Numbered from the stretch's first letter, positions 43,315 through 53,102 are shown. The stretch is 64,000 nt of DNA from Winogradskyella sp. PG-2 (GCF_000828715.1 NZ_AP014583.1:2230001-2294000), one strand, 5' to 3'. Numbers and translations are program-made. The notes: a model not told the origin generated them from the letters alone.

Positions 43315-44331
43315 TTAAATATTCGACAAAAGTGCATTTTTATCCGATAAATTGCAAATTAAATCTAAAATTCTAGAACTATACCCAGTTTCATTATCGT
43401 ACCAACCCACTATTTTTACCATGTTTCCTATTACAGAAGTCATTTGAGAATCAAAAATACAAGAGTGAGGATTGCCAACAATATCAATCGATACAATTGG
43501 GTCTTCGGTATACTCTAGAATTCCTTTTAATTTTGAAGTAGCAGCATTCTTAAAAATTGAATTAACTTCTTCAATAGAAGTTTGTTTTTCAACATTAATA
43601 GTAATATCCGTTAAAGAACCATTAGCTACAGGAACTCTTATACCGCATCCACCAATAACGTCTGATAAATCTGTGAAAATCTTAGTTAATGCTTTGGCTG
43701 CACCTGTTGTAGTGGGAACTATAGATTGGCCAGCTGCTCTTGCACGTCGTAAGTCGCGATGTGGTTGATCGTGTAAACTTTGATCTGTTGTATACGAATG
43801 TATAGTAGTAATATAAGCTTGCTTAATACCAAAATACTCTTTAATTAATGAAATCATTGGCGCAGCATTATTCGTTGTACAAGATGCATTTGATAAAATA
43901 GTTTCAGTACCATCTAGAATATTATCATTGACACCAAGAACTATCGTTTTAATATCATCCTCTAATGCAGGAACCGATAGAATGACTTGATTAGCACCAT
44001 TATCAATGTGATATTGAAGTTCTGACTTTATTTTAAACTTCCCGGTAGACTCAATTACATAATCGGGTTTAGTCGAAGACCAATCTATATCTTTAGGATG
44101 TGATAGGTTGTATAAAGGAATTTTTATATCATTTAGAATTATGTGATTCTTATCAAAAGAAATAGCTTCATCTAAAACGCCATGAATACTGTCATACTTC
44201 AATAAATGACTTAAGGTCTTTGTGTCTGCTAAATCGTTAATTGCTACAACTCTTATTTGTGGATGTTGAAGCGCTAATCTAAATACACGACGACCAATTC
44301 TGCCAAATCCGTTAATGGCAATAGTAATCAT
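43315..44331 (-). CDS. Glyceraldehyde-3-phosphate dehydrogenase, type I
   Basis: NAD-dependent phosphorylating GAPDH of glycolysis or gluconeogenesis. 338 residues. Cofactor motif INGFGRIGRRVFR, D33 in VVAINDLAD favouring NAD over NADP, catalytic C151 in LSNASCTTNNAAP, the phosphate-binding PHRDLRRARAAGQSIVPTTT and the C-terminal WYDNETGYSSR. Its start overlaps the lipA stop by one base (TAATG), so the two are cotranscribed. Whether this or another copy is the main housekeeping enzyme cannot be told from this window. Confidence 0.96.
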   Translation of the reverse strand: MITIAINGFGRIGRRVFRLALQHPQIRVVAINDLADTKTLSHLLKYDSIHGVLDEAISFDKNHIILNDIKIPLYNLSHPKDIDWSSTKPDYVIESTGKFKIKSELQYHIDNGANQVILSVPALEDDIKTIVLGVNDNILDGTETILSNASCTTNNAAPMISLIKEYFGIKQAYITTIHSYTTDQSLHDQPHRDLRRARAAGQSIVPTTTGAAKALTKIFTDLSDVIGGCGIRVPVANGSLTDITINVEKQTSIEEVNSIFKNAATSKLKGILEYTEDPIVSIDIVGNPHSCIFDSQMTSVIGNMVKIVGWYDNETGYSSRILDLICNLSDKNALLSNI

Positions 44332-45203
44332 TAGTTGATGTGTTTTTGAGCTTTGTAAGAAGATCTTACTAAAGCACTACTTTCAACATGTCTAAATCCT
44401 AAATCCAATCCAATAGCTTTATATTCATCAAACTGATCTGGATTGATAAACTGTTTTACAGGTAAGTGTTTTTTACTTGGTTGTAAGTATTGACCAATTG
44501 TTACCACATCGACATCATTTGCTCTTAGATCATGTAAAGTTTCTATAACTTCTTCACGTTTTTCACCTAAACCTAACATAATTCCAGACTTGGTTCTACG
44601 TTGTCCTTGCTGTTTTAAATATTTTAAAACTCCCATACTACGATCGTACTTGGCTTGTATACGAACTTCACGAGTTAATCTCCTTACAGTTTCTATATTA
44701 TGAGATACAACCTCAGGAGCTACATCTATAATGCGGTCGATGTGCTTTTCTAAACCTTGAAAATCTGGTATCAGTGTTTCGAGTGTAGTTTCTGGATTCA
44801 TTCGTCTAACCGCTTTTACAGTTTCTGACCACATAATGCTTCCCATGTCTTTAAGATCATCTCTATCAACACTTGTTAAAACCGCATGTTTAATTTGCAT
44901 TAATTTTATAGAACGTGCTACTTTTTCAGGTTCGTCCCAATCGACCGTTTCTGGTCGTCCAGTTTTCACACCACAAAATCCACACGAGCGAGTACATACA
45001 TTACCTAAAATCATAAAAGTTGCTGTGCCTTCTCCCCAACATTCCCCCATGTTTGGACAACTTCCAGAGGTGCAAATTGTATTTAGTTTATATTTATCAA
45101 CAAGACTTCTAAGTTCAGTATACTTTTTACCAGTAGGCAATTTTACGCGAAGCCATTTTGGCTTACGCTCAGGTAAAATATTTGAAGCAACTTTGGTTTC
45201 CAT
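44331..45203 (-). CDS. lipA: Lipoyl synthase
   Basis: Radical-SAM enzyme inserting two sulfur atoms into octanoyl groups on carrier proteins. 290 residues. Auxiliary cluster Cys C44, C49, C55 ([12 protein letters not shown]) and the radical-SAM triad C70, C74, C77 (CTRSCGFC), plus the C-terminal RSSYKAQ arginine-serine motif, RSSY being the usual auxiliary Ser ligand. A TATCTTTG -7 box lies upstream at 45224-45231. Confidence 0.97.
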   Translation of the reverse strand: METKVASNILPERKPKWLRVKLPTGKKYTELRSLVDKYKLNTICTSGSCPNMGECWGEGTATFMILGNVCTRSCGFCGVKTGRPETVDWDEPEKVARSIKLMQIKHAVLTSVDRDDLKDMGSIMWSETVKAVRRMNPETTLETLIPDFQGLEKHIDRIIDVAPEVVSHNIETVRRLTREVRIQAKYDRSMGVLKYLKQQGQRRTKSGIMLGLGEKREEVIETLHDLRANDVDVVTIGQYLQPSKKHLPVKQFINPDQFDEYKAIGLDLGFRHVESSALVRSSYKAQKHIN

Positions 45204-45223
45204 GCATTTTCAATTTCAGATAA

Positions 45224-45231
45224 CAAAGATA
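45224..45231 (-). promoter_or_regulatory. Candidate -7 box for lipA-gap
   Basis: On the minus strand TATCTTTG matches TAnnTTTG, ending 20 bases before the lipA start codon. No -33 TTG is obvious. It would separate lipA-gap transcription from the upstream Nramp-like gene. Confidence 0.4.
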
Positions 45232-45253
45232 CGAAGTAAATAATTAAACTGAC

Positions 45254-46498
45254 TTATAATAAAGTGAGATACCAGACACTAAAACCAACCAAAAACAAAA
45301 TACCTAACCATGATAAAACATGTAGCTTTAAAGTTGGTCTCCATGCTTTAGGAGTATGTTTGCTAGAAATTAATTTATAATTAATAATGGCGTAAAAAGG
45401 AGCAGTTATAAAAGAGAGTATTGTTGCAATTTTAATAAGTAATCCCATTTCTGAGGCAAAAACAAAAAAGATAATAAGTGTTCCAAAGGTTAATATTAAA
45501 ATCCAAAGTAAATAGCCTCTTTTAAATACTTTTTTAGTCAGCAATTCTAAACTTCTAGACATAGCTCTTGGTGATGCATCTAAAGTTGTAATAGTTGTAC
45601 TAAACATAGCAGTAAATGCTGCAATACCAATTACAATGTATGCCCAGTTCCCTAAACTTTTAGTATATAAATCTACTAACTGATTTGAAAAAACAGCCGC
45701 TTTATTGCTGAAGGTTTCACCTGTGTTAAACATCACAAAGTAGCCTAAGCATACGAATGCGATTCCTAAAATTATAGCGCAGATGTAACCAATGTTAAAA
45801 TCTAGTAAAGCCGTTTTAGGTGTAAATATGCCTTCGTCTTTTTTCTTTTCAATAGCCCAAATAGAATGCCATACTGAAATATCTAATGGTGCAGGCATCC
45901 AACCCATAAAGGCAATTAAAAAGGCTATTTCAGTAGTGTTTTCTGGTAATACTTGTGCTAATGAGATAGGGTTTTTAAATTCTGTAAAGGCGAAACAAAC
46001 AGCTACAAGTGTACTTATAGTCAATGTTATAATGATAAACTTAATGAGTTTATCAAGTGCACTGTATTTACCAAGAAATAGAATTAAGAGACAAACGAAT
46101 AAGATAATTACTGTCCATATTTCTACACTTGTAATACTTTCATAGCCAAAATTTAGAAAGCTAATATCGCCAAAAAAAGAATGTGCTAGGCCAGCACTAA
46201 CAATAGTTACAGCGGTTTGAATAGTAAACATGGTGCCTAAACTCAGAATAAAGTAGAAGATTAAAACACCTTTGCCTAATTTATGATAGCCTTCTAATAA
46301 ACTTTCTCCTGTAGCAGATGCATATCGTGGACCAAATTGAAAGAAAGGATATTTAAATAAATTAACTAGTAGTAGAGCCCATAGTAAGCCTAAACCAAAA
46401 TCTGCTCCAGCTCTTGTGGATTGTACCAAATGTGATACACCAATTGCTGCACCTGCAAATAATAAACCTGGGCCTAATTTTTTTAATGTTGTAAGCAT
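45254..46498 (-). CDS. Nramp-related transporter lacking the canonical metal site
   Basis: 414 residues with about 11 membrane helices; overall order resembles the Nramp/MntH family (GPGLLFAGAAIG opening; YASATGESLLEGY; TTLDASPRAMSR). In true Nramps helix 1 has DPGN and helix 6 has MPH, which bind Mn2+ or Fe2+. Here the matching positions read AGAAIGVSHLVQS (15-27) and MPAPLDIS (201-208), so the usual metal ligands are gone. It may carry another ion or small solute. It overlaps the ECF sigma gene stop by one base. Confidence 0.85.
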   Translation of the reverse strand: MLTTLKKLGPGLLFAGAAIGVSHLVQSTRAGADFGLGLLWALLLVNLFKYPFFQFGPRYASATGESLLEGYHKLGKGVLIFYFILSLGTMFTIQTAVTIVSAGLAHSFFGDISFLNFGYESITSVEIWTVIILFVCLLILFLGKYSALDKLIKFIIITLTISTLVAVCFAFTEFKNPISLAQVLPENTTEIAFLIAFMGWMPAPLDISVWHSIWAIEKKKDEGIFTPKTALLDFNIGYICAIILGIAFVCLGYFVMFNTGETFSNKAAVFSNQLVDLYTKSLGNWAYIVIGIAAFTAMFSTTITTLDASPRAMSRSLELLTKKVFKRGYLLWILILTFGTLIIFFVFASEMGLLIKIATILSFITAPFYAIINYKLISSKHTPKAWRPTLKLHVLSWLGILFLVGFSVWYLTLL

Positions 46499-47043
46499 TA
46501 TATTTTGGTAATAATTGCAGCAAGTAACTTTTTGGCTCTGAGCAATTTCACCTTTACATTATTAATAGGCTCATTTAATTGTTCAGCTATTTCTTTATAA
46601 CTTAATTCTTGAAAAAACCTCAAATTAATTACTTCTTGATAATGCGGTTTTAACTTTTTAATATCTCGCAGAAGTTTTGCCAAATTTTGCTCTGTAATAA
46701 TCTTATGTTCAGGAGTAGGAGAGTCATCAACTATTTCTAAGTAATAGTCGTCATTATCTTTAGATGTATTTCGGATTGACTTCTTTTGTTTTCTTACTAA
46801 ATCTATATGAATATTTTTAGAAATAGTGATTAACCAAGTTTTAAACTGGTATGATTCTTTGTAAGTATTAATCTTGTCAAAAGCTTTAGAAAATGTCTGA
46901 ATAGTAATGTCCTCAGCGTCGTTTTCGTTTTGAGTTCGCTTTAGTTGAAATCCATAAATATCATTCCAAAACGTATCTAGTAGAAAATTGAATGCAATTT
47001 GATTATTCTCTTTAGCCTTACTAATAGCTTCTTTTACTTCCAA
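46498..47043 (-). CDS. ECF-type RNA polymerase sigma factor
   Basis: 181 residues with sigma region 2 (DAEDITIQTFSKAFDKINTY, KTWLITISKNIHIDLVRKQ) and region 4 (HYQEVINLRFFQELSYKEIA, then EQLNEPINNVKVKLLRAKKL). Signal-free, soluble, the usual ECF length. Unlike the pair at 49252-50588, no anti-sigma gene is adjacent: it lies between a glycosyltransferase (10-base overlap) and the Nramp-related transporter (one-base overlap). Its regulation must therefore lie elsewhere, or within these neighbours. Confidence 0.93.
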   Translation of the reverse strand: MEVKEAISKAKENNQIAFNFLLDTFWNDIYGFQLKRTQNENDAEDITIQTFSKAFDKINTYKESYQFKTWLITISKNIHIDLVRKQKKSIRNTSKDNDDYYLEIVDDSPTPEHKIITEQNLAKLLRDIKKLKPHYQEVINLRFFQELSYKEIAEQLNEPINNVKVKLLRAKKLLAAIITKI

Positions 47044-48146
47044 TGCTTTGGTTTAGATATAAGATTTGCAATAAAGATACTTAATTGCGAAAGAATTAAA
47101 AAGAATTCGAGAATTGGAGCTAAAAAAATAAGGTCAATTTCATTAAGTTTTTTTGCAGTTAGCCCAAAACATAATAATTGAATTATAAAACGTAACGAAA
47201 TTAGTGCGGTTAACCATTCCCAAGGAAATGATAAAGTGAATAATAGAATTCCTAAAATCCAAAACAACAATTGTGATGTGTAAAATAGACCTAACATAAA
47301 TTTATGCAAAGGCTTATAAAATTTTGCTGTGCTTACATGTCTGCGTTTTTGTAGAATCCAACTTTTATAAGATGTTTTAGGTACTGAAATCGTAAAACTC
47401 TCTTTTGTAAAACAAGTTGAAGTATTCTTATTATCTGCTACTTTATTTACAAATAAGTCATCATCACCAGACTTTAGACTCATATGGTTATTGAAACCAG
47501 AATTATTAAAAAATAGTTCTTTTCTATAGGCCATATTCCTACCAACTCCCATGTAAGGTAATCCGAGATTGGCATAAGAAAAATACTGTAAAGCTGTCAT
47601 TACAGTTTCAAAACGAATAAGTTTATTTAAAAAAGAAAAGCCCTTTTTTGTATAAGCACCATAGCCAAGTACAATAGATTTTTGATTAGAAAAATTGCTG
47701 CTGATATGATTTAACCATTTAGTTGAATTTGGTAAACAATCAGCATCAGTAAAAACTAAGAAGTCGTGTTTTGAAGCTTTTATACCTAAAGTCAATGCAT
47801 ATTTTTTATTTCCCCAAAATGTTTCAATAGTTTTTACATCTACCAGTTTTATATTACTATTTTTTTCTGCAAAACCTTTCATGACATCTAGAGTGTCATC
47901 CCAAGAGCTGTCATTGACTAAAACGACTTCAAAAGTTGAATAATCTTGATTTAATATAAAAGGAAGATTTTTTTTTAAGTTCTCAGCTTCATTTTTAGCG
48001 CAAATGATAATTGAAATTGGAATATTTTTTTTTAAACGTGTTTCGGCGCGTTTAACAGCAAAAGAAAATAAAAAACTGAGGTAATAGATAATTTGAATAC
48101 TAACAATTGCAATAAATGCAGAAAATAGTATTGTTGAAATATTCAT
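47034..48146 (-). CDS. Family 2 glycosyltransferase, membrane-bound
   Basis: 370 residues. A hydrophobic N-terminal helix (about 5-25) is followed by a GT-A domain: ISIIICAKNEAENLKKNLP, VVLVNDSSWDDT, the DxD-like FTDADCLPNS and GDDDLFVNKVA with a late QKRRHVSTA motif (QxxRW-like). Two or three C-terminal helices complete it. Members build polysaccharides or glycolipids at the inner membrane. It overlaps the sigma gene by ten bases, indicating one transcript with the sigma factor and transporter. Confidence 0.92.
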   Translation of the reverse strand: MNISTILFSAFIAIVSIQIIYYLSFLFSFAVKRAETRLKKNIPISIIICAKNEAENLKKNLPFILNQDYSTFEVVLVNDSSWDDTLDVMKGFAEKNSNIKLVDVKTIETFWGNKKYALTLGIKASKHDFLVFTDADCLPNSTKWLNHISSNFSNQKSIVLGYGAYTKKGFSFLNKLIRFETVMTALQYFSYANLGLPYMGVGRNMAYRKELFFNNSGFNNHMSLKSGDDDLFVNKVADNKNTSTCFTKESFTISVPKTSYKSWILQKRRHVSTAKFYKPLHKFMLGLFYTSQLLFWILGILLFTLSFPWEWLTALISLRFIIQLLCFGLTAKKLNEIDLIFLAPILEFFLILSQLSIFIANLISKPKHWK

Positions 48147-48153
48147 CTAAATT

Positions 48154-48357
48154 CTATGAATGTTGAGGTTCGTTACAATCCTTATATTCATCTGGTGTTT
48201 TTCCACAAAAACCACAAGTTTCCCCTTCTTTATTAAGCATAGGGTTTTGACTTGCACATGTTCCGGCAAATTTACCATCTTTTTTTGCCCAGATTTTTAT
48301 AGCTATTCCTGCTATGGCTACAGACAATAATCCTAATGTAAGTAGTAGTAATTTCAT
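48154..48357 (-). CDS. Small membrane protein with cysteine-rich tail
   Basis: 67 residues: one N-terminal membrane helix (about 4-22), then a soluble tail with four cysteines, GTCASQNPMLNKEGETCGFC and DCNEPQHS. The pattern could form a small metal or Fe-S site or disulfides. Similar proteins occur in flavobacteria, annotated as membrane or secreted proteins. It lies seven bases from the glycosyltransferase gene on the same strand. Function unknown. Confidence 0.75.
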   Translation of the reverse strand: MKLLLLTLGLLSVAIAGIAIKIWAKKDGKFAGTCASQNPMLNKEGETCGFCGKTPDEYKDCNEPQHS

Positions 48358-48492
48358 CTAAATGCTTAAATTTAGCACAAAGGTAATGCTTTTTGCTTTT
48401 ATTTTATAGCCCTTCTTCAATGTGACTTAACGCACTAATCTTATGTCGTATATCTATTAAACATTTATTACTAACTAATTAATTTATCTATT

Positions 48493-49179
48493 ATGAAAAA
48501 ATTATTTGCCGAGTTTTTCGGAACATTTTGGCTTGTATTTGGAGGTTGTGGTAGTGCAGTTTTTGCAGCCGGATTTCCAGAATTAGGAATTGGATTTGTA
48601 GGAGTGGCATTAGCCTTTGGTCTTACAGTATTAACTATGGCCTATGCAGTTGGACATATTTCTGGAGGTCATTTTAATCCTGCTGTCTCTATTGGTCTTT
48701 GGGCTGGTGGAAAATTTGAAGCTAAAGATTTAATTGGCTATATCGTAGCACAGGTAGTTGGTGCTATTGTAGCAGCTGCATTACTATATCTTATTGTTTC
48801 TGGTAAAACTGGATTTGAATCTGTAGGTGGTTTCGCTTCTAATGGTTATGATGCTTTATCACCAGATGGTTATAATATGATGTCTGTGATAGTAGCTGAA
48901 GTTATTTTAACAGCATTTTTCTTAATTGTTATTTTAGGAAGTACGAATGTTAGAGCTCCTAAAGGTTTTGCTCCAATTGCTATTGGTTTAGCTTTAACTT
49001 TAATACATCTTATTAGCATCCCTATTTCTAATACATCTGTAAATCCGGCAAGATCTTTAAGTCAGGCTTTATTTGCTGATGCTGCATATTTATCTCAAGT
49101 TTGGGTATTTTGGGTAGCACCTATTGCTGGCGCAATTATTGGTGGAATTATCCATAAAACATTATTCGAGAAAGAATAA
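48493..49179 (+). CDS. aqpZ: Aquaporin Z
   Basis: Water channel of the inner membrane. 228 residues with six helices and the two half-helix motifs [11 protein letters not shown] (first NPA) and [11 protein letters not shown] (second NPA). The selectivity-filter Arg follows the second NPA (NPARS), and His is likely in helix 5 (LIHLIS), favouring water over glycerol. It is a single-gene unit with its own terminator. Confidence 0.96.
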   Translation: MKKLFAEFFGTFWLVFGGCGSAVFAAGFPELGIGFVGVALAFGLTVLTMAYAVGHISGGHFNPAVSIGLWAGGKFEAKDLIGYIVAQVVGAIVAAALLYLIVSGKTGFESVGGFASNGYDALSPDGYNMMSVIVAEVILTAFFLIVILGSTNVRAPKGFAPIAIGLALTLIHLISIPISNTSVNPARSLSQALFADAAYLSQVWVFWVAPIAGAIIGGIIHKTLFEKE

Positions 49180-49200
49180 TTTTTTAAAAATTAAAACAAA

Positions 49201-49233
49201 AAAAGGAGGCACATTAAATGCGCCTTCTTTTTT
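49201..49233 (+). terminator. Intrinsic terminator after aqpZ
   Basis: Stem AAAGGAGGC / GCCTTCTTT with one G-U pair on the plus strand and a loop of about 12 bases, followed by T-rich sequence. It lies 20 bases after the aqpZ stop and just before the convergent anti-sigma gene. Confidence 0.8.
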
Positions 49234-49251
49234 ATTTATCTAATTAATTCT

Positions 49252-50043
49252 TTATTCCTCTTTTAAAGAAATCTCAGCTACTTCAGTATCATTTTCATTA
49301 GTTTCGTCTCCCTTTGTACCAATTTTAATACTTAAGGCTAAAGCATCTTCCATGTAAGGAATCTGTTTTAATTTACGGTCAGCCTCATCCAAAATACCTA
49401 AATTAACCATTCTGTCTTGTAGTTCAGCCCAAATTTGATAATGCTGATCTTTTGGTAATTGCGGTAAAGTAATCACATCAATCATAGATGTTTTTTCTAT
49501 TGGATTTATATAGGCAACAGTTTTTAAGTTCTTGGCACGTTCATTACCATTGATAACATATTTCTTAGAATCAGGATTATTAAGTTTCATTAACTCTCTA
49601 GATAATTCATCTAGCTTAGAATTATTCTTGTCAATATCACTTCTTAAATCATAAATTTCTTCAACAACAATGTTGTTTTCATCATTAAGATTCTGATTCT
49701 TTTGGTAAAGCATAAAAGATGTTACTGCAAATAAAACAGCAGCTGCACTTGCAGCAATACTATACCAAGGAGTCTTTGTTTTCTGTACAAGCTGAATCAC
49801 TTTAGTGTCGTCAGATTCATCTAAAGATTCTAAAATATTTGATAATATATGATTAGGTACATCTATTGCACCTGCTTTAGCAATAATCTCTAGGTTATTC
49901 TGAAGCTTCTCATAAGCAGAAGCAGCTTCTGGGTAATTAGAAATGAAATATTCTACCTCTTTAGATTCTTTTAAAGAAGTTTCACCTACTAAATATTTGT
50001 TTAGTAAGTTAGAATTTAAAAAGCTATGTAATTTTGTTTCCAT
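49252..50043 (-). CDS. Anti-sigma factor, RskA-like
   Basis: 263 residues. The N-terminal ~80 residues form an anti-sigma domain (LNKYLVGETSLKESKEVEYF); a single membrane helix lies at about 93-112 (YSIAASAAAVLFAVTSFMLY). A coiled coil precedes a C-terminal RskA/anti-sigma-K domain with YINPIEKTSMIDVITLPQLP and HYQIWAELQDRMVNLGIL. It sits 11 bases downstream of the ECF gene and should sequester that sigma factor at the membrane until a signal releases it. Confidence 0.9.
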   Translation of the reverse strand: METKLHSFLNSNLLNKYLVGETSLKESKEVEYFISNYPEAASAYEKLQNNLEIIAKAGAIDVPNHILSNILESLDESDDTKVIQLVQKTKTPWYSIAASAAAVLFAVTSFMLYQKNQNLNDENNIVVEEIYDLRSDIDKNNSKLDELSRELMKLNNPDSKKYVINGNERAKNLKTVAYINPIEKTSMIDVITLPQLPKDQHYQIWAELQDRMVNLGILDEADRKLKQIPYMEDALALSIKIGTKGDETNENDTEVAEISLKEE

Positions 50044-50054
50044 ATTAAACTATT

Positions 50055-50588
50055 TTACGGATTATAAACTTTTTTAAGTTCTCTCAACCCTATTTTTAAT
50101 CTAGATTTAATAGTACCTAATGGAATGTCTAATTCGTCACTCGCTTCTTGTTGCGTCATCCCTTGAAAAAATAGGGCCTCTAATACAATTTGATACTTTT
50201 CTTCTAGTCTTCCAATATGCTCTTTTATATCCATTACATCTTGGTTAAAATTGCTTGTTGGTAAGATATATACGTTAGAAGTATCAATTTGGACTTCTTT
50301 TTTATAACGATTATTAAAACTTCTTAGTTTGTCTATTGCTGTATTCCTTGCTATACGGAATAACCAGGTAAATAACTTTGCTTTGCTAGAATCGTATTTA
50401 TGAGCATTTTTCCAAACCTTTATAAAGGTTTCTTGAAGTGCATCTTGAGCAATTTCCTCGTTAATTGTAATTTTTAAAATTACACCATATAGACTATTAG
50501 AATAGTTTTCATAAAGTAAATTTAAAGCTCGTTTATCTCCTTCTTTAAGTAAGTCTATAATTTTTCGTTCTGTAGGTGTAATACTCAA
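50055..50588 (-). CDS. ECF-type RNA polymerase sigma factor (SigK-like)
   Basis: 177 residues with sigma regions 2 (QDALQETFIKVWKNAHKYDS, LFTWLFRIARNTAIDKLRSF) and 4 (YQIVLEALFFQGMTQQEASD, GTIKSRLKIGLRELKKVY). Paired with the RskA-like anti-sigma gene immediately downstream. The signal and regulon are unknown; envelope or oxidative stress is typical for this group. No clear promoter was seen. Confidence 0.94.
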   Translation of the reverse strand: MSITPTERKIIDLLKEGDKRALNLLYENYSNSLYGVILKITINEEIAQDALQETFIKVWKNAHKYDSSKAKLFTWLFRIARNTAIDKLRSFNNRYKKEVQIDTSNVYILPTSNFNQDVMDIKEHIGRLEEKYQIVLEALFFQGMTQQEASDELDIPLGTIKSRLKIGLRELKKVYNP

Positions 50589-50751
50589 AATGTTAAAATA
50601 TTGTTTTTCTGATACTTAGAACATCCAAAATGGATTTATAATCGTAAATATAATTAAATACACCATATAACTCGATGAACATATATGGTAAGAATAGTTT
50701 TTTCTTCAATTAGAATATGATTAATAGCATTATCAAGAATTATTCTTAATT

Positions 50752-50795
50752 CAAAAGTCGCAATGTGAATTGTGAATTGTGAATTGTGACTTTTG
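50752..50795. repeat. Hairpin with tandem heptamer in its loop
   Basis: Arms AAAAGTCGCAAT / ATTGTGACTTTT (50753-50764, 50783-50794, one mismatch or G-U pair) enclose three tandem copies of GTGAATT (50765-50785). It lies just downstream of murB on the minus strand and may act as its terminator, though the T-run is short. The tandem copies suggest replication slippage. Confidence 0.65.
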
Positions 50796-50797
50796 TT

Positions 50798-51811
50798 TTA
50801 TATAATATTTACTTCAGTTTCAATAAAGATATTAAAGAGGCGCTTTACAGTTGTTTGGATGAGTTGTGCTAATTTATAAATATCAATGCCATTAGCATTC
50901 CCATAGTTAACTAGAACTAAGGCTTGTTTATTATGCACTCCATAATTATTAAAGCGTTTACCTTTAAAACCAGCTTTTTCTATTAACCAACCCGCAGGAA
51001 CTTTTACTTCTTTATCCGAAATTTTATACGAAGGTACTTCTGGAAAATTTTCTTGTAGTTGTTTGAATTGTTGAGCAGAGATAATTGGGTTTTTAAAAAA
51101 ACTGCCACTGTTGCCAATATCATTAGGATCTGGTAGTTTACTTTGTCTTATCGCTATTACTGCATTCGAAATGTCTTGAATAGTGGGATTAGTTATGTTT
51201 AAAGTTTCGAGTTCTGCTTGAATCGCTCCATAATCCATTCTTAAACTATGATTGTTTTTTGTAAGCTCAAGGTTAACACTTGTAATTATATATTCGCCTT
51301 TTAAATCTTGCTTAAAAACGGACTCTCTATATCCAAACTTACAATCAGATTTGGTAAATATTTTTGTAGTTTGAGTTCTAATATGAATCGCTTCGCAACT
51401 CACAAAAACATCTTTTAGTTCTACACCATAAGCTCCAATGTTTTGTATTGGTGCTGTACCGATATTTCCGGGAATTAAAGACATATTCTCTATACCTCCA
51501 TAATTATGGTCTAAACACCAAAGTACAAAGTTGTGCCAATTTTCGCCAGCCATTGCATTAATTGTAACTGTATTTTTAGTTTCATTAACAACTTCGATAC
51601 CTTTTAAATTAATGTGTAAAACTAAGGCTTCAATATCTTGAGTTAATAACATATTACTACCTCCTCCTAAAATAAATAATGGATGAGAATGTTGCTCTTT
51701 TAAAACCCTTTTGAGATTTTCAGTAGAAGTAATATTGCAAAACGATTTAGCTTTAGCTTCAATACCAAAGGTGTTAAATGATTTTAATGAAACGTTTTTT
51801 CCTATGGTCAT
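50798..51811 (-). CDS. murB: UDP-N-acetylenolpyruvoylglucosamine reductase
   Basis: FAD enzyme finishing UDP-MurNAc synthesis for peptidoglycan. 337 residues, type I as in E. coli (342). FAD motif LGGGSNMLL, loop GTAPIQNIGAYGVE, active-site Ser in GNSGSFFKNP and a YxxR (FGYRESVF) Tyr-Arg pair typical of type I. Its start overlaps the aminotransferase stop by one base, so the two are cotranscribed. Confidence 0.96.
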   Translation of the reverse strand: MTIGKNVSLKSFNTFGIEAKAKSFCNITSTENLKRVLKEQHSHPLFILGGGSNMLLTQDIEALVLHINLKGIEVVNETKNTVTINAMAGENWHNFVLWCLDHNYGGIENMSLIPGNIGTAPIQNIGAYGVELKDVFVSCEAIHIRTQTTKIFTKSDCKFGYRESVFKQDLKGEYIITSVNLELTKNNHSLRMDYGAIQAELETLNITNPTIQDISNAVIAIRQSKLPDPNDIGNSGSFFKNPIISAQQFKQLQENFPEVPSYKISDKEVKVPAGWLIEKAGFKGKRFNNYGVHNKQALVLVNYGNANGIDIYKLAQLIQTTVKRLFNIFIETEVNII

Positions 51812-53001
51812 TAGTCTTTATATACCTTAAGAGCTTCTGCTAAAATATTCACAGCTAATCTTAGGCTGTCTTCATTTAATACGTAGGCAATACGAATTTG
51901 GTTTAGACCTACACTAGGAGTAGAGTAGAAACCAGCTGCTGGTGCTACCATAACTGTATTGTTTTCATAATCAAAAGATTCTAGTAGCCAACGTGCAAAA
52001 TCGTCAGAGTTTTTAACAGGTAATTCTGCAATACAATAAAAAGCACCATTGGGTTTTGCTACTTTGACCCCTTTAATTTTTTCTAATTCTTCAATTAGTG
52101 TATTTCTACGATTTACATATTCATTTTTTACATCATCAAAGTAACTTTGAGGTGTTTCTAATGCTCCTTCACTTGCTATTTGTGCTAGAGTAGGTGGGCT
52201 TAGTCTTGCTTGAGCAAACTTGAGAGCTGTTTTAATAACTTCATTATTTTTAGATACTAAATATCCAATTCTTGCTCCACACATACTATAACGTTTAGAA
52301 ACCGAATCAATAATAATCGCGTTATCCTCTAAACCAGACTCCTGTAAAATAGAGTAGTGAGTAACTCCATCATAAACAAACTCTCTATATACTTCATCTG
52401 CAATTAAGAAAAGATCATGTTTTTTTACAATAGAAGCTAATTTTTGTATTTCTTCCTTAGAGTATAAATAACCTGTTGGGTTTCCTGGATTACAAATTAA
52501 AATAGCTTTCGTTTTAGGTGTAATTAATTTTTCAAATTCTTCTATTGGAGGCAATGCAAAGTTGTCTTCAATTTTTGATATTACAGGAATTACATTAACT
52601 CCAGAAGCTGTTGAAAAACCATTATAATTAGCATAGAAGGGCTCAGGAATTATAATTTCATCATTTTCATCCATGATGCTTCCAAAAGCAAATAAAAGGG
52701 CTTCACTACCTCCAGTGGTTACAATAATATCGTTGTGTGAGACATGGATGTCATTACGTTTATAATACTCAGCAATTTTCATTCTGTAGCTTTCAGAACC
52801 TTCAGAGCGAGAATAAGCTATAATATTTAATGAGTTATTTTTAACGGCTTCTAAAGCAACTGTTGGAGTTTTTATATCTGGTTGGCCGATATTTAAATAA
52901 AACACTTTTTTTCCTTGTTTTTCAGCTTCTTCTGCGAAAGGCACCAATTTTCGAATTGGTGATTCAGGCATGTTAACACCTTTTTTTGATATCGTTGGCA
53001 T
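51811..53001 (-). CDS. Class I/II pyridoxal-phosphate aminotransferase
   Basis: 396 residues of aminotransferase class I/II (AspC/AAT-I family). The PLP Lys is in IDSVSKRYSMCGARIGY (about residue 234), with FLIADEVYREFVY and CNPGNPTGYL upstream. The C-terminal RIAYVLNEDSLRLAVNIL is normal. The exact amino acid (Asp, Tyr or other) cannot be inferred. It is upstream of murB with a one-base overlap; a metabolic link is not evident. Confidence 0.92.
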   Translation of the reverse strand: MPTISKKGVNMPESPIRKLVPFAEEAEKQGKKVFYLNIGQPDIKTPTVALEAVKNNSLNIIAYSRSEGSESYRMKIAEYYKRNDIHVSHNDIIVTTGGSEALLFAFGSIMDENDEIIIPEPFYANYNGFSTASGVNVIPVISKIEDNFALPPIEEFEKLITPKTKAILICNPGNPTGYLYSKEEIQKLASIVKKHDLFLIADEVYREFVYDGVTHYSILQESGLEDNAIIIDSVSKRYSMCGARIGYLVSKNNEVIKTALKFAQARLSPPTLAQIASEGALETPQSYFDDVKNEYVNRRNTLIEELEKIKGVKVAKPNGAFYCIAELPVKNSDDFARWLLESFDYENNTVMVAPAAGFYSTPSVGLNQIRIAYVLNEDSLRLAVNILAEALKVYKD

Positions 53002-53102
53002 AAGTTAGTTTTAAAGTGCTAAGTTCTGAAAAATCTTAAAGTTTATTTAAAAATTAACGTTTAAAATATGCGATAAGGTAAAGATTTGTAACTTGATTTT
53101 AA

